Shown one piece after another: positions 45,934 to 54,213 of a stretch of 54,237 nucleotides of DNA. The notes beneath the pieces were generated by a model. It had not been told where the DNA came from and did not search any database. It worked only from the letters and a program-made list of their open reading frames with translations. Both the position numbers and the translations under genes were made by a program. Numbering within the stretch: position 1 is the first letter of the stretch; the number at the start of each line of letters is the position of its first letter. This stretch comes from a candidate division WS6 bacterium OLB21. GTDB taxonomy: Bacteria; Patescibacteriota; Dojkabacteria; B142; OLB20. The stretch lies in the NCBI GenBank assembly GCA_001567305.1, contig JYPD01000010.1, positions 1-54,237 of the forward strand, in the 5' to 3' direction.

Positions 45934-46584
45934 ATGGGTCAAAAAGTAAACGCACATGGATTCAGGTTAGGAGTCAATAAAGGCTGGAATTCAGTGTGGT
46001 ACGCACCAAAAGATCAATACGCAGACTTACTTCTTGAAGATGTCAAAGTCAGGGAGTTTATTCGTGAGAAACTGCAGAATGCAGGTGTAGATACCGTAAA
46101 AATCAAAAGATCAATGAATAGAATTACAATAGAAGTTACGGTTGCCAGACCAGGAGTTGTTATTGGTAGAGGCGGAGCAAGTATCGAGGATCTAAAAAAG
46201 AAAGTTAGCAGAATGGTTAAGGGCGATGTAGATTTGAAAATCTTTGAAGCCAAAAGACCAGAAACACTTGCCAGATTAATTGCAGAAAATGTAAAAAATC
46301 AGGTTGCCAGGCGTATAGTTCCCAAATATGCTATGAGCAGAGAAATCGAAAACGCTAGGAATTCTGGACAAGTTAAAGGAATTAGAATTTGGGTCAGCGG
46401 TAGAATTAAAGGTGCAGAAATTGCCAGAACAGAAAAATCACAATGGGGTTCAATTCCATTGCAGACTCTTAGAGCAGATATTGATTATGCATTCACAGAA
46501 GCCCAGGTGCCAAACGCCGGTAAGCATGGTATTAAAGTCTGGGTATATACAGGTGAAAAAATGGGAATAGAGGATTCTGAATAG
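45934..46584 (+). CDS. rpsC: 30S ribosomal protein S3
   Basis: N terminus M-G-Q-K-V-N-A-H-G-F-R-L-G is typical. The KH domain GxxG loop is seen in V-V-I-G-R-G-G-A-S-I, and the C-terminal domain has G-I-R-I-W-V-S-G-R-I. S3 forms part of the mRNA entry channel and helicase site. 216 residues, intact. Confidence 0.96.
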   Translation: MGQKVNAHGFRLGVNKGWNSVWYAPKDQYADLLLEDVKVREFIREKLQNAGVDTVKIKRSMNRITIEVTVARPGVVIGRGGASIEDLKKKVSRMVKGDVDLKIFEAKRPETLARLIAENVKNQVARRIVPKYAMSREIENARNSGQVKGIRIWVSGRIKGAEIARTEKSQWGSIPLQTLRADIDYAFTEAQVPNAGKHGIKVWVYTGEKMGIEDSE

Positions 46585-46602
46585 TTAGTTAATTAAGAAA
46601 TT

Positions 46603-47010
46603 ATGTTACAACCAAGGAAAACAAAACATAGAAAAGAATTCAGAGGCCAAATGAAAGGTCAGGCTATGAAGGGAAACAAAGTTACCGTAGGTGACTTTGG
46701 ACTACAAGCCACTACCAGAAGCTGGATTAATGGGAGACAAATAGAAGCAGCTAGAAAAGTAATCGTTCGCGAGATGAAAAGAAAAGGTAAGCTGTGGATC
46801 AGAATCTTTCCACATAAACCATATACCAAGAAACCAGCAGAGGTAAGAATGGGTAAGGGTAAAGGTGATGTAGAAGGTTATGTAGCAGTTGTCAAACCAG
46901 GAAGAGTTATGTTTGAAATCGGTGGAGTTACAGAAGAAACAGCTCATGAAGCTCTCAGAAAAGCAGCTCAGAAGCTACCGGTTTTAACAAAAATAATTGA
47001 AAAGAATTAA
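46603..47010 (+). CDS. rplP: 50S ribosomal protein L16
   Basis: Begins [11 protein letters not shown], with G-D-F-G-L-Q-A and the [12 protein letters not shown] motif near the middle. L16 helps position A-site tRNA. 135 residues. Followed by rpmC 2 bases after its stop. Confidence 0.96.
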   Translation: MLQPRKTKHRKEFRGQMKGQAMKGNKVTVGDFGLQATTRSWINGRQIEAARKVIVREMKRKGKLWIRIFPHKPYTKKPAEVRMGKGKGDVEGYVAVVKPGRVMFEIGGVTEETAHEALRKAAQKLPVLTKIIEKN

Positions 47011-47012
47011 TC

Positions 47013-47285
47013 ATGAAATCAAAAGAGCTAATTAAGCAAACAAAATCACAATTGCAAAATAGATTGGCAGACAAAAAGAATGAGCTTGCATCTGTTTTGT
47101 ATGATATAAAGATTGGTCAAGAAACCAACTTTAGTGTTACCAGAAAGATTAGAAAAGAAATAGCTCGAATAATGACATCTCTAAACATGAATACTTTTAG
47201 TAAAGAAGAGGTTAGTGAACCTAAAGAAACAATTAAAAAAGATAGCAAAAAGGTGTCTAAATCTGATAAAATCACGAAGTCCTAA
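47013..47285 (+). CDS. rpmC: 50S ribosomal protein L29 with C-terminal extension
   Basis: The two-helix L29 core is in the first 65 residues (L-x-N-R-L...R-K-I-R-K-E-I-A-R). A lysine- and serine-rich tail of about 25 residues extends it to 90, longer than most L29 proteins. L29 sits next to L23 at the tunnel exit. Assignment rests on gene order and the K-I-R-K-x-I-A-R pattern. Confidence 0.9.
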   Translation: MKSKELIKQTKSQLQNRLADKKNELASVLYDIKIGQETNFSVTRKIRKEIARIMTSLNMNTFSKEEVSEPKETIKKDSKKVSKSDKITKS

Positions 47286-47293
47286 ACATAATA

Positions 47294-47575
47294 ATGAAAG
47301 CAGATAAAACAAAAACAACAACAGAGAATCGAAAGCCAAAGTGGTTTGTAGGCGAGGTTATAAAGAATTCAGCAGAAAATACTATTGTAGTAAAGGTTGA
47401 ATCTAAATATGCACATCCAAAATATGGAAAAATCATTAAAGTGCATAAGACATATCAGGCACACTGTGAAGATAAAACTGTTACAGTCGGTGATATCGTT
47501 ATGATCGAAGAAGGTAGACCAGTAAGTAGACATAAGTCATTCTATTTTAGAAACAAGGTAGAGAAGAAAAGCTAA
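47294..47575 (+). CDS. rpsQ: 30S ribosomal protein S17
   Basis: An OB-fold protein of 93 residues with [17 protein letters not shown] and the late [11 protein letters not shown] motif. It binds 16S rRNA early in 30S assembly. Its stop overlaps the rplN ATG by one base. Confidence 0.95.
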   Translation: MKADKTKTTTENRKPKWFVGEVIKNSAENTIVVKVESKYAHPKYGKIIKVHKTYQAHCEDKTVTVGDIVMIEEGRPVSRHKSFYFRNKVEKKS

Positions 47576-47958
47576 TGGTACAATCATTATCCAGATTAAA
47601 AGTTGCAGATAATAGCGGTGCCAAAGAAATCATGGTTATTCAGGTTCTAGGCAGAAAAAAGGGTGGTATGTATCAAAGATATGCTCATGTTGGTGACATT
47701 GTGAGTGCATCTGTAAAGAAAGCTCTACCAAACGGAAACATGACACCAGGTGATGTTGTACACGCTGTTATTGTTAGAACAACAAAAGAGACAAGAAGAA
47801 AAGATGGCTCATATATTCGGTTTGACGACAATGCAGCAGTAATAATTGATAAAGATAAAAAAGATCCAAAAGCAACTCGTATTTTTGGACCTGTTGCTCG
47901 AGAACTCAGAGAAAAAGGATTTATGAAAATTGTTAGTTTAGCACCAGAGGTACTGTAA
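47575..47958 (+). CDS. rplN: 50S ribosomal protein L14
   Basis: V-A-D-N-S-G-A-K-E near the start, V-H-A-V-I-V-R-T and a late [13 protein letters not shown] identify it. L14 contacts the 30S subunit and elongation factor regions. 127 residues. Its stop overlaps the rplX ATG by one base. Confidence 0.96.
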   Translation: MVQSLSRLKVADNSGAKEIMVIQVLGRKKGGMYQRYAHVGDIVSASVKKALPNGNMTPGDVVHAVIVRTTKETRRKDGSYIRFDDNAAVIIDKDKKDPKATRIFGPVARELREKGFMKIVSLAPEVL

Positions 47959-48263
47959 TGAAAATTAAAAAAGGAGACACAGTAAAAGTAATAACAGGAA
48001 AAGAAAAAGGCAAAACCGGAAAAGTTAACAGAGTATTTCGTGAAAGCGAAAGAGTTGTTGTAGAGGGTGTGAATATTGCAAAGAGGCACAGAAAAGCAAC
48101 TTCGCAAAATACAAAATCAGGAATAATTGAATTTGAATCACCAATCGCAATTTCCAATGTGATGCTGATCGACTCTAAGACTGGTAAAACAAGTAGAGTC
48201 GGATTCAAGTTTGAAAACAATAAAAAATTTCGTGTAGCTAAGAAATCAGGAGAGAAAATATAA
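47958..48263 (+). CDS. rplX: 50S ribosomal protein L24
   Basis: The KOW motif I-K-K-G-D-T-V-K-V-I-T-G-K-E-K-G-K-T-G-K is complete. 101 residues. L24 nucleates 50S assembly. It overlaps rplE by one base. A GGAG-like sequence sits just before the rplE start inside this gene, one of the few Shine-Dalgarno-like sites here. Confidence 0.95.
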   Translation: MKIKKGDTVKVITGKEKGKTGKVNRVFRESERVVVEGVNIAKRHRKATSQNTKSGIIEFESPIAISNVMLIDSKTGKTSRVGFKFENNKKFRVAKKSGEKI

Positions 48264-48841
48264 TGTCCAAAGATAAATCAAGACTACAACTTAAGTACGA
48301 AAACGAAATAAGACAAGATTTAATGAAAGAGCTTGGTATAACTAATGTTATGGCTGCTCCAACAGTAACCAAAATTGTTGTAAACTCAGGACTTGGAGAA
48401 GCAAAAGTTGATCATGGAGTAATCGATGAAATGGTCAGAGATATTGCATTAATTACAGGTCAAAAGCCAGTAGTTACTCGAAGTAGAAAAGCAATATCAA
48501 ACTTTAAAATCAGAGAAAACATGGATATCGGAGTTAAAGTCACACTCAGAAATGATATGATGTGGCATTTTCTAGATAGACTTATTTCGATTTCTTTACC
48601 TAGAATCAGAGACTTCAGGGGAATATCTGACAGAGCTTTTGACAAGAAAGGAAATTATTCTTTAGGAATCAAAGAGCATACTGTTTTCCCAGAGGTTGAT
48701 GCTACAAAAGTTTCTAAGCTTAGAGGTTTGCAGATAATAATTAATACATCTGCAAGGAACGATAACGATGCTCTACTTCTCTTAAAGAAGCTTGGAATGC
48801 CTTTTGTTAAAAGAGATGAAAAAAATAATCAAGCTGAATAA
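48263..48841 (+). CDS. rplE: 50S ribosomal protein L5
   Basis: Core motifs I-V-V-N-S-G-L-G-E-A, T-R-S-R-K-A-I-S-N-F and F-D-K-K-G-N-Y-S-L-G-I-K-E match L5. It binds 5S rRNA in the central protuberance. 192 residues, about normal length. Followed by rpsN after 9 bases. Confidence 0.96.
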   Translation: MSKDKSRLQLKYENEIRQDLMKELGITNVMAAPTVTKIVVNSGLGEAKVDHGVIDEMVRDIALITGQKPVVTRSRKAISNFKIRENMDIGVKVTLRNDMMWHFLDRLISISLPRIRDFRGISDRAFDKKGNYSLGIKEHTVFPEVDATKVSKLRGLQIIINTSARNDNDALLLLKKLGMPFVKRDEKNNQAE

Positions 48842-48850
48842 TAAATAACA

Positions 48851-49045
48851 ATGTCAACAACAGCTCAAGAAGCAAAAGAAAAAAGATTAAAAAAGAAAAG
48901 CAAATACTCATCCCGAGTATTTAATAGATGTCAAATGTGCGGCAGAGCCAGAGGCTATCACCGTATGTTTAAATTGTGCAGAATTTGTCTTAGAGACAAA
49001 GCACTCGCTGGAGATATTCCAGGTTTGCGTAAATCATCTTGGTAA
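48851..49045 (+). CDS. rpsN: 30S ribosomal protein S14, zinc type
   Basis: The short 64-residue form has two CxxC pairs, C-Q-M-C-G-R-A-R-G-Y and C-R-I-C, that bind zinc (the C+ type). The end R-D-K-A-L-A-G-D-I-P-G-L-R-K-S-S-W is typical. It replaces the longer zinc-free form and sits between rplE and rpsH as usual. Confidence 0.95.
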   Translation: MSTTAQEAKEKRLKKKSKYSSRVFNRCQMCGRARGYHRMFKLCRICLRDKALAGDIPGLRKSSW

Positions 49046-49062
49046 TTAATTAGAAAGAAATA

Positions 49063-49464
49063 ATGGTAAACGATCCAATAGCAGACATATTAACAAGAAT
49101 AAGAAATGCAGTTATGCGAAACCTTAAAGAGGTTAGAGTTCCTAAATCAAGGATGGTTGAATCTATAGTCAAGATTCTTGAACAAGAAAATCTAATTGAA
49201 GGGTTCACTGTTGCTTCTGAAACAACAGGAAATCAAGCAGAATTGGTAGTAAATTTGAAGTACAACGAAGATGGCTCATCTGTAATCAGTAAATTGATCC
49301 GTGTTTCAAAGCCCGGTCTAAGAGTCTATACAGGTTACAAAGATATTAAACCAGTACTTAATAACATGGGAATTGGGATTTTTTCGACACCCAAGGGTAT
49401 ATTGACTAACAAACAAGCAATAGCCGAAAAAGTCGGAGGAGAATATTTGTGTCAAATTTGGTAA
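49063..49464 (+). CDS. rpsH: 30S ribosomal protein S8
   Basis: N terminus M-V-N-D-P-I-A-D-I-L-T-R-I-R-N-A is diagnostic. Later R-V-S-K-P-G-L-R-V-Y-T-G-Y and G-I-G-I-F-S-T-P-K-G-I-L-T are present. In E. coli S8 represses the spc operon. 133 residues, intact. The rplF ATG follows the stop by 2 bases. Confidence 0.96.
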   Translation: MVNDPIADILTRIRNAVMRNLKEVRVPKSRMVESIVKILEQENLIEGFTVASETTGNQAELVVNLKYNEDGSSVISKLIRVSKPGLRVYTGYKDIKPVLNNMGIGIFSTPKGILTNKQAIAEKVGGEYLCQIW

Positions 49465-49466
49465 TA

Positions 49467-50027
49467 ATGTCAAAGATCGGAGAAAAACAAATTAATATTG
49501 ATTCAGCAAAGATTTCTGTAGAAATCACTAAGGGTGGAGATTTCAATCATCTATTGGTGACAATCAAGGGACCAAAGGGAGAACTTAAGCAATCCATAGA
49601 AAAAGGAATTGAAGTCAAATTAGAAGACGGAATATTAACAGTAGAAAGAAAGTCTGAAGAAAAAGAAATAAAAAGCCTACATGGTCTATACAGATCACTC
49701 TTGGCAAATATGGTTGAAGGTGTAACTAACGGATATGAAAAGAAACTAGAAATTCATGGAGTAGGTTTTAGAGGTGTCCAAAAGGGAAAGGCAATTGAAT
49801 TCGCACTTGGATTTAGCCATCCAGTTCTTTATGAAGCACCAGAAGATATCGAGATCACTATGGAAGGTCAAGAAATTGTTATTGTTAGAGGAGTTGATAA
49901 GCAAAGAGTTGGTCAAATTGCTGCCGAAATTAGAGCTATCAGAAAACCAGAACCATATAAGGGTAAAGGCGTAAGATACCAGGGCGAGCAAGTTAAGAGA
50001 AAGGCCGGTAAAGCCGGAGGATCATAA
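49467..50027 (+). CDS. rplF: 50S ribosomal protein L6
   Basis: Two alpha-beta repeats. G-P-K-G-E-L and [12 protein letters not shown] lie in the first, and the C-terminal half has [14 protein letters not shown]6 lies near the GTPase-associated region. I chose the ATG at 49467; the frame is open to a GTG 18 bases upstream inside rpsH. 186 residues. Confidence 0.95.
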   Translation: MSKIGEKQINIDSAKISVEITKGGDFNHLLVTIKGPKGELKQSIEKGIEVKLEDGILTVERKSEEKEIKSLHGLYRSLLANMVEGVTNGYEKKLEIHGVGFRGVQKGKAIEFALGFSHPVLYEAPEDIEITMEGQEIVIVRGVDKQRVGQIAAEIRAIRKPEPYKGKGVRYQGEQVKRKAGKAGGS

Positions 50028-50043
50028 TCTAGAATTTAAAGTA

Positions 50044-50390
50044 ATGAAAAATCTTAAAACAGAAAAAAGATTAAGAAGAAAAAGTAAGATCAAGAATAGA
50101 ATCAGAGGCACGAAAGAAATGCCTAGATTAACTGTATATAGATCGAATAAGCATATTTATGCTCAATTAATAGATGATTCTATCGGAAAAACAATAGTTG
50201 CCGCTTCTGATGCAAAAGTAAAAAAAAGATCTGCGACAGAAAAAAGCAATTAGTGTCGGAGCTGATATTGCCAAAGCAGCTCTTGCTAAAAAAAGTGAAA
50301 AAAGTTCGATTTGATAGAAACGGATACAAGTATCATGGTAGAGTTAAAGCTTTAGCAGATGCTGCTAGAGGAGAAGGTTTATCATTCTAA
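50044..50390 (+). CDS. rplR: 50S ribosomal protein L18 (two frameshifts)
   Basis: The N-terminal half ([16 protein letters not shown]) and C-terminal half ([17 protein letters not shown]) are in different frames. The changes are at an A8 run near 50222 and an A7 run near 50290; the middle part reads [16 protein letters not shown]. The product ends A-R-E-G-L-like at a TAA (50388-50390). L18 carries 5S rRNA to the ribosome and is essential, so these are sequencing indels. About 114 residues when joined. Confidence 0.9.
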
Positions 50391-50403
50391 ATTAATAATT
50401 AAC

Positions 50404-51021
50404 ATGGCCGATCAAGACAAGAAAAATACAAAACCAGAAGTTAAGAAACCTGATACAAAGGGGACTGCAGAAAATGCTCCTGTAAGAGGTGATAGAAGAA
50501 ATATGCAGACCCAGAAAAGAAGACCAGATTCAAGAGGCAGAAGAGGTAAAAAGGAGAACTCAGACGGTGTAGACAAAAAGATTGTTTCAATTAGAAGAGT
50601 CTCAAGAACATATTCAGGAGGAAAGCGTATGAGACTTAGTGTCTTGGTTGTCGCAGGGGACAAAAACGGAAGAGTTGGAGCAGCCCTTGCTAAAGCTGCC
50701 GATGTTAGAACAGCCGAGGATAAAGCATTCAGTTTAGCCAAAAAGAAGATGGTAAAAGTTTCTCTTCGCGGAGGAACAATACCTCATCAAGTAACTTACA
50801 AAAAAGGTGCAGCCAGAATCTTTATGAAACCAGCAGCACCTGGAACTGGAGTTATTGCCGGTGGAGCAATGAGAGCAGTTTTAGAACTTGTAGGTGTTAA
50901 AGACATTCTTACAAAAGTAATCGGATCATCTAACAATATCTCAAATGTATATGCAGCTATAGAAGCTTTGCAATCACTTAAACCAGTTAAGAGAAGCAAT
51001 AATGTTAAAGAATCTAAGTAA
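50404..51021 (+). CDS. rpsE: 30S ribosomal protein S5 with N-terminal extension
   Basis: About 60 basic, low-complexity residues precede the S5 core, which begins R-R-V-S-R-T-Y-S-G-G-K-R-M-R and has V-V-A-G-D-K-N-G-R-V-G, then G-T-I-P-H-Q-V and G-T-G-V-I-A-G-G. The start is ATG 50404. S5 shapes the mRNA channel and decoding accuracy. The end overlaps rplO by 20 bases, leaving no room for rpmD (L30), a loss typical of CPR genomes. 205 residues. Confidence 0.95.
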   Translation: MADQDKKNTKPEVKKPDTKGTAENAPVRGDRRNMQTQKRRPDSRGRRGKKENSDGVDKKIVSIRRVSRTYSGGKRMRLSVLVVAGDKNGRVGAALAKAADVRTAEDKAFSLAKKKMVKVSLRGGTIPHQVTYKKGAARIFMKPAAPGTGVIAGGAMRAVLELVGVKDILTKVIGSSNNISNVYAAIEALQSLKPVKRSNNVKESK

Positions 51022-51451
51022 ACATTCACAAAAGAAATCAAAAAGAGTAGGTAGAGGCTATGGCTCTGGAAAAGGAGGACACACTTCCTCACGAGGTCAA
51101 AAAGGTCAAAAATCAAGAGCAGGTTATAAACCAGCCAGAAAAGCTTTTGAAGGAGGCTCAATGCCACTTTCCAGAAGATTACCTAAATTCAGAGGATTTA
51201 GAAGAGGATATTTCAAATCAAGATTTAATCAAATAATACTTTCGTTAAGTGATTTAGATGTATTCAAATCTGGCGAAACGGTGTCATTTGAAACACTTAC
51301 ATCTAAGAACATGATTCCTGCAAAGAGCAAAAACAATACAATAAAAATACTTGGAAACGGTAAACTCAACAAAAAACTAAACATTAGCGGTATTGAATTA
51401 TCCGAATCTGCAAAAGGTAAAATCTTGGCAGAGGGTGGCAGTGTCGAGTAA
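51002..51451 (+). CDS. rplO: 50S ribosomal protein L15
   Basis: The glycine-rich R-V-G-R-G-Y-G-S-G-K-G-G-H-T-S and G-Q-K-S-R-A-G segments of L15 are intact, followed by G-G-S-M-P-L-S-R-R-L-P-K. 149 residues. The start overlaps rpsE by 20 bases. The following 85 bases before secY carry no clear promoter. Confidence 0.94.
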   Translation: MLKNLSKHSQKKSKRVGRGYGSGKGGHTSSRGQKGQKSRAGYKPARKAFEGGSMPLSRRLPKFRGFRRGYFKSRFNQIILSLSDLDVFKSGETVSFETLTSKNMIPAKSKNNTIKILGNGKLNKKLNISGIELSESAKGKILAEGGSVE

Positions 51452-51536
51452 TTATTTTAGTGATCGCCAATATTGAAAAAGCGACTAGGATCTATTCTCA
51501 AAGCTCCTTTATTATTATTAAAAACGCCCAGGTGGG

Positions 51537-52946
51537 GTGGTGACAAAGAAATTTGCTAAGGCTACCGGAAGTATCTCTCTTTTTGATTCTCTTAAAAATC
51601 CAAGTATCAGAAAAAAAATCCTGTTCACATTTGGTATTCTTGTTGTTTATAGAATACTAGCAGCTATTCCTTTACCGGGCATTGATGTTCGCTTATTTAC
51701 TGAGGTATTTGGGAATAATCCTTTAACAAATATTTTTACTCTAGTTACGGGCGGAAGACTTGATAATCCATCGCTTGTCGCTATAGGTCTTGGTGCTTAT
51801 ATTAATGCTTCAATTATCATTCAGCTATTACAGACAGTAATTCCTAAGTTCGAAGAACTTTCCAAAGAGGGTGAAAGAGGCAGGCAAACATTAAATCAGT
51901 ACACACGATTACTTGCGGTTCCGTTGAGTGCTGTTCAAGCATTTGTAATATTCACTATTCTGCAAAATGCTGGCTCTTCTGTACCACAGTTGGCAGGTAT
52001 TGTCGATAATATTACTACACTCGAAATCGTAACTATGATTGTTGCTCTAACGGCCGGTAGCATTGTCTTAATGTGGCTGGGTGAATTAATCACAGAAAAT
52101 GGTATTGGTAATGGAATCTCAATTCTAATTACTGTTAGCATTCTAACAGCTGTTCCGGGGCTTATCGCCAGAGATTTCTTTTTTGTTTCTCAAGATTTAC
52201 AACTTCTCGCAGCCGGTAATTTCAATGTACTATTGAATGAAAACTTTACTTTGATATACGCAGTTACTATTGGTCTGGTACTTCTGGTACTAGGAGTAGT
52301 AGCTATCAATGAAGCGGTACGCAAAATATCTATACAATATGCACGCAGGTTTAGAGGAGATGGTGCGCAAAGTAGTTACCTGCCTTTAAAAATCAATCAG
52401 GCCGGAGTTATTCCTGTAATCTTTGCATCAGCTTTGCTTACATTCCCACAAATTATTGCGCAGTTTATGATAAGTTCAGCAGACATGGATTCGTTCATAT
52501 TTAAATTAGGAACTCGGATTAATGAGTCATTTTTAGGTGCTTCGATAGTCGATAGAACAGCAGAACAGGATTTCTATTACTTCGCATTATACGCGATTTT
52601 AATCATAGCTTTCGCTTTCTTCTATACATTCGTAACTTATAAGCCGTCAGAAACTGCAGACAATCTTAAAAAGAGCGGTGGATTTATCCCTGGACTAAGG
52701 CCAGGCAAGGCAACACAAACATTCATTACTAATGTATTAATAAGATTAACATTTGTCGGTAGCATATTTCTTGCAGTTATTGCCCTGATTCCTCAGTTGG
52801 TAACCTTAACTCCCCAAGGAGCTAATCTTACTCTTTTAAGCGCTGTTGGAGGGACGAGTTTGTTGATTATCGTTGGCGTGATTCTTGATACAATCAGGCA
52901 AATGAAATCATTAACCGTTTCGATTAGTTACGATCAGTACAAATAA
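51537..52946 (+). CDS. secY: Preprotein translocase subunit SecY
   Basis: Ten membrane helices are visible. The first helix region F-G-I-L-V-V-Y-R-I-L-A-A-I-P-L-P-G-I and the conserved loop P-L-K-I-N-Q-A-G-V-I-P-V-I-F-A are diagnostic. The cytoplasmic E-G-E-R-G-R-Q-like segment is seen near residue 105. It forms the Sec channel with SecE and SecG. The start is a GTG (51537, or the next GTG), preceded by an unusual G-rich stretch, GGTGGGG. 469 residues. adk does not follow. Confidence 0.95.
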   Translation: MVTKKFAKATGSISLFDSLKNPSIRKKILFTFGILVVYRILAAIPLPGIDVRLFTEVFGNNPLTNIFTLVTGGRLDNPSLVAIGLGAYINASIIIQLLQTVIPKFEELSKEGERGRQTLNQYTRLLAVPLSAVQAFVIFTILQNAGSSVPQLAGIVDNITTLEIVTMIVALTAGSIVLMWLGELITENGIGNGISILITVSILTAVPGLIARDFFFVSQDLQLLAAGNFNVLLNENFTLIYAVTIGLVLLVLGVVAINEAVRKISIQYARRFRGDGAQSSYLPLKINQAGVIPVIFASALLTFPQIIAQFMISSADMDSFIFKLGTRINESFLGASIVDRTAEQDFYYFALYAILIIAFAFFYTFVTYKPSETADNLKKSGGFIPGLRPGKATQTFITNVLIRLTFVGSIFLAVIALIPQLVTLTPQGANLTLLSAVGGTSLLIIVGVILDTIRQMKSLTVSISYDQYK

Positions 52947-52948
52947 TT

Positions 52949-53701
52949 GTGGCCGCAGTAATAAAGACCAAAGCAGAGATTGCATCTATGCGCAAGGGAG
53001 GAAGGCTACTTGCAGAAATATTGTCTGATATAGTTGCAGAAGTGAAACCTGGAATAACTACAGAAGACTTAGATAATCGTGCCAGAGCTCTTTGTAAAAA
53101 ACATAGTGTTAAACCTGCATTTTATGGTTATTTTGATTATCCTGCTTATATTTGTGTTGGGATAGACGATGTTGCTATCCACGGGATGCCAAGTAAAAGC
53201 GATGTGCTAGTCGAAGGTCAGATCATAAGTATAGATATGGGTATTATCTTTGAAGACCTGTATTTAGATCATGCAACCACCGTTGCTGTTGGATCAATTG
53301 ATTCAAAGGCAGAAAGGTTTTTAAGTTCTTCAAAACTTGCTCTTCAGGCAGGTATTAAGAATGCGAAAGTAGGTGGCTATGTCGGTGATATTAGTAATGC
53401 CATCGAGACTGTAGCTTCCATGTCTGGATATTCAGTAATAACCGAAATGACCGGCCATGGCGTTGGACGAAGTCTCCATGAAGATCCTTCAATACCATGT
53501 TTCGGCAAAAAAGGTACCGGAGAAATGCTTAAAGAAGGAATGACACTTGCTATTGAGGCCATGATTAACGAAGGTGACTCAGAGTTAATCCACCTCGATG
53601 ATGGATGGACTACTCTGACAGCAGATGGAAAACGGTCTGCTTTGTATGAACATACTGTTTTGATAAGTAAAAAAGGACCCGAAATTTTGACAATTAGGTA
53701 G
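52949..53701 (+). CDS. map: Methionine aminopeptidase, type I
   Basis: All five metal ligands are visible: Asp in S-I-D-M, Asp in Y-L-D-H-A, His in T-G-H-G-V-G, Glu in A-I-E-A-M and Glu in Y-E-H-T. The I-H-G-M-P histidine is also kept. It removes the initiator methionine from new proteins. Start GTG at 52949, 2 bases after the secY stop. 250 residues. The usual intervening adk gene is absent. Confidence 0.95.
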   Translation: MAAVIKTKAEIASMRKGGRLLAEILSDIVAEVKPGITTEDLDNRARALCKKHSVKPAFYGYFDYPAYICVGIDDVAIHGMPSKSDVLVEGQIISIDMGIIFEDLYLDHATTVAVGSIDSKAERFLSSSKLALQAGIKNAKVGGYVGDISNAIETVASMSGYSVITEMTGHGVGRSLHEDPSIPCFGKKGTGEMLKEGMTLAIEAMINEGDSELIHLDDGWTTLTADGKRSALYEHTVLISKKGPEILTIR

Positions 53702-53709
53702 TATAAGTG

Positions 53710-53738
53710 TTGTATGTGGAAGCCGCATTTGCTATAAT
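53710..53738 (+). promoter_or_regulatory. Promoter of infA-rpmJ-rpsM
   Basis: TTGTAT (53710-53715), a 17-base spacer and TATAAT (53733-53738) preceded by TGC, an extended -10. It starts a new unit after map. Confidence 0.7.
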
Positions 53739-53744
53739 CTGCGG

Positions 53745-53761
53745 AGCGCTTTATTAGCGCT
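53745..53761 (+). promoter_or_regulatory. Hairpin in the infA leader
   Basis: AGCGCT-TTATT-AGCGCT forms a perfect 6-bp stem, about at the transcript's 5' end. It might protect or regulate the infA mRNA. Confidence 0.4.
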
Positions 53762-53806
53762 ATTTCATTTGCGCACCAAGTGATATTTGCTTTTTGTAGA
53801 TTATTA

Positions 53807-54061
53807 ATGGCAATAGTTAAAAACTCAAATAAAAGTTTAGATCCTAAGAAAACCTTCAAGGTTAGAGGAACAATTATTGAAACTATGCCAGGTACCAAAT
53901 TTAAGATAGGTATTAAGCTGCAAGAACAAGAGCACGAAATCACCGGATACATATCCGGTAAAATGAGAATGCACTATATTAAATTACAAGTAGGAGACGA
54001 GGTTGAAGTCGAAATGACACCTTACGATCTCAAAAAGGGAAGAATAATTTATCGATACTAA
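53807..54061 (+). CDS. infA: Translation initiation factor IF-1
   Basis: OB-fold protein of 84 residues with [14 protein letters not shown] and [10 protein letters not shown], then [12 protein letters not shown] and R-I-I-Y-R at the end. The N-terminal extension of about 15 residues is longer than in E. coli. IF-1 binds the A-site of the 30S subunit during initiation. The start is ATG 53807. Its stop overlaps the rpmJ ATG by one base. Confidence 0.95.
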   Translation: MAIVKNSNKSLDPKKTFKVRGTIIETMPGTKFKIGIKLQEQEHEITGYISGKMRMHYIKLQVGDEVEVEMTPYDLKKGRIIYRY

Positions 54062-54192
54062 TGAAAGTAAAAGCATCTGTAAAAAAACGCTGTGAATATT
54101 GTTACCTTGTTAAAAGAAGAAATTCGAAAGGGGTCACAGTAACTTATGTATATTGCAAGCGCAATGCTCGCCATAAGCAAAGACAAGGCTAA
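54061..54192 (+). CDS. rpmJ: 50S ribosomal protein L36, 43 aa form
   Basis: [11 protein letters not shown] starts it and R-H-K-Q-R-Q-G ends it. The zinc ligands are Cys11, Cys14, Cys32 and His38. The span between the second and third cysteine is several residues longer than in the 37-38 residue E. coli form. It ends 21 bases before rpsM. The frame is intact, so the insertion is real. Confidence 0.93.
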   Translation: MKVKASVKKRCEYCYLVKRRNSKGVTVTYVYCKRNARHKQRQG

Positions 54193-54213
54193 TTATTTAT
54201 TATTAATTAATAA

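Noticed and set aside
47685-48107. Minus-strand reading frame of 140 codons opposite rplN and rplX
   Set aside because: It is antisense to two clear ribosomal genes, and its product has low-complexity, shadow-like composition.
50990-51030. A hidden rpmD (L30) gene between rpsE and rplO
   Set aside because: The two genes overlap by 20 bases, so there is no space.
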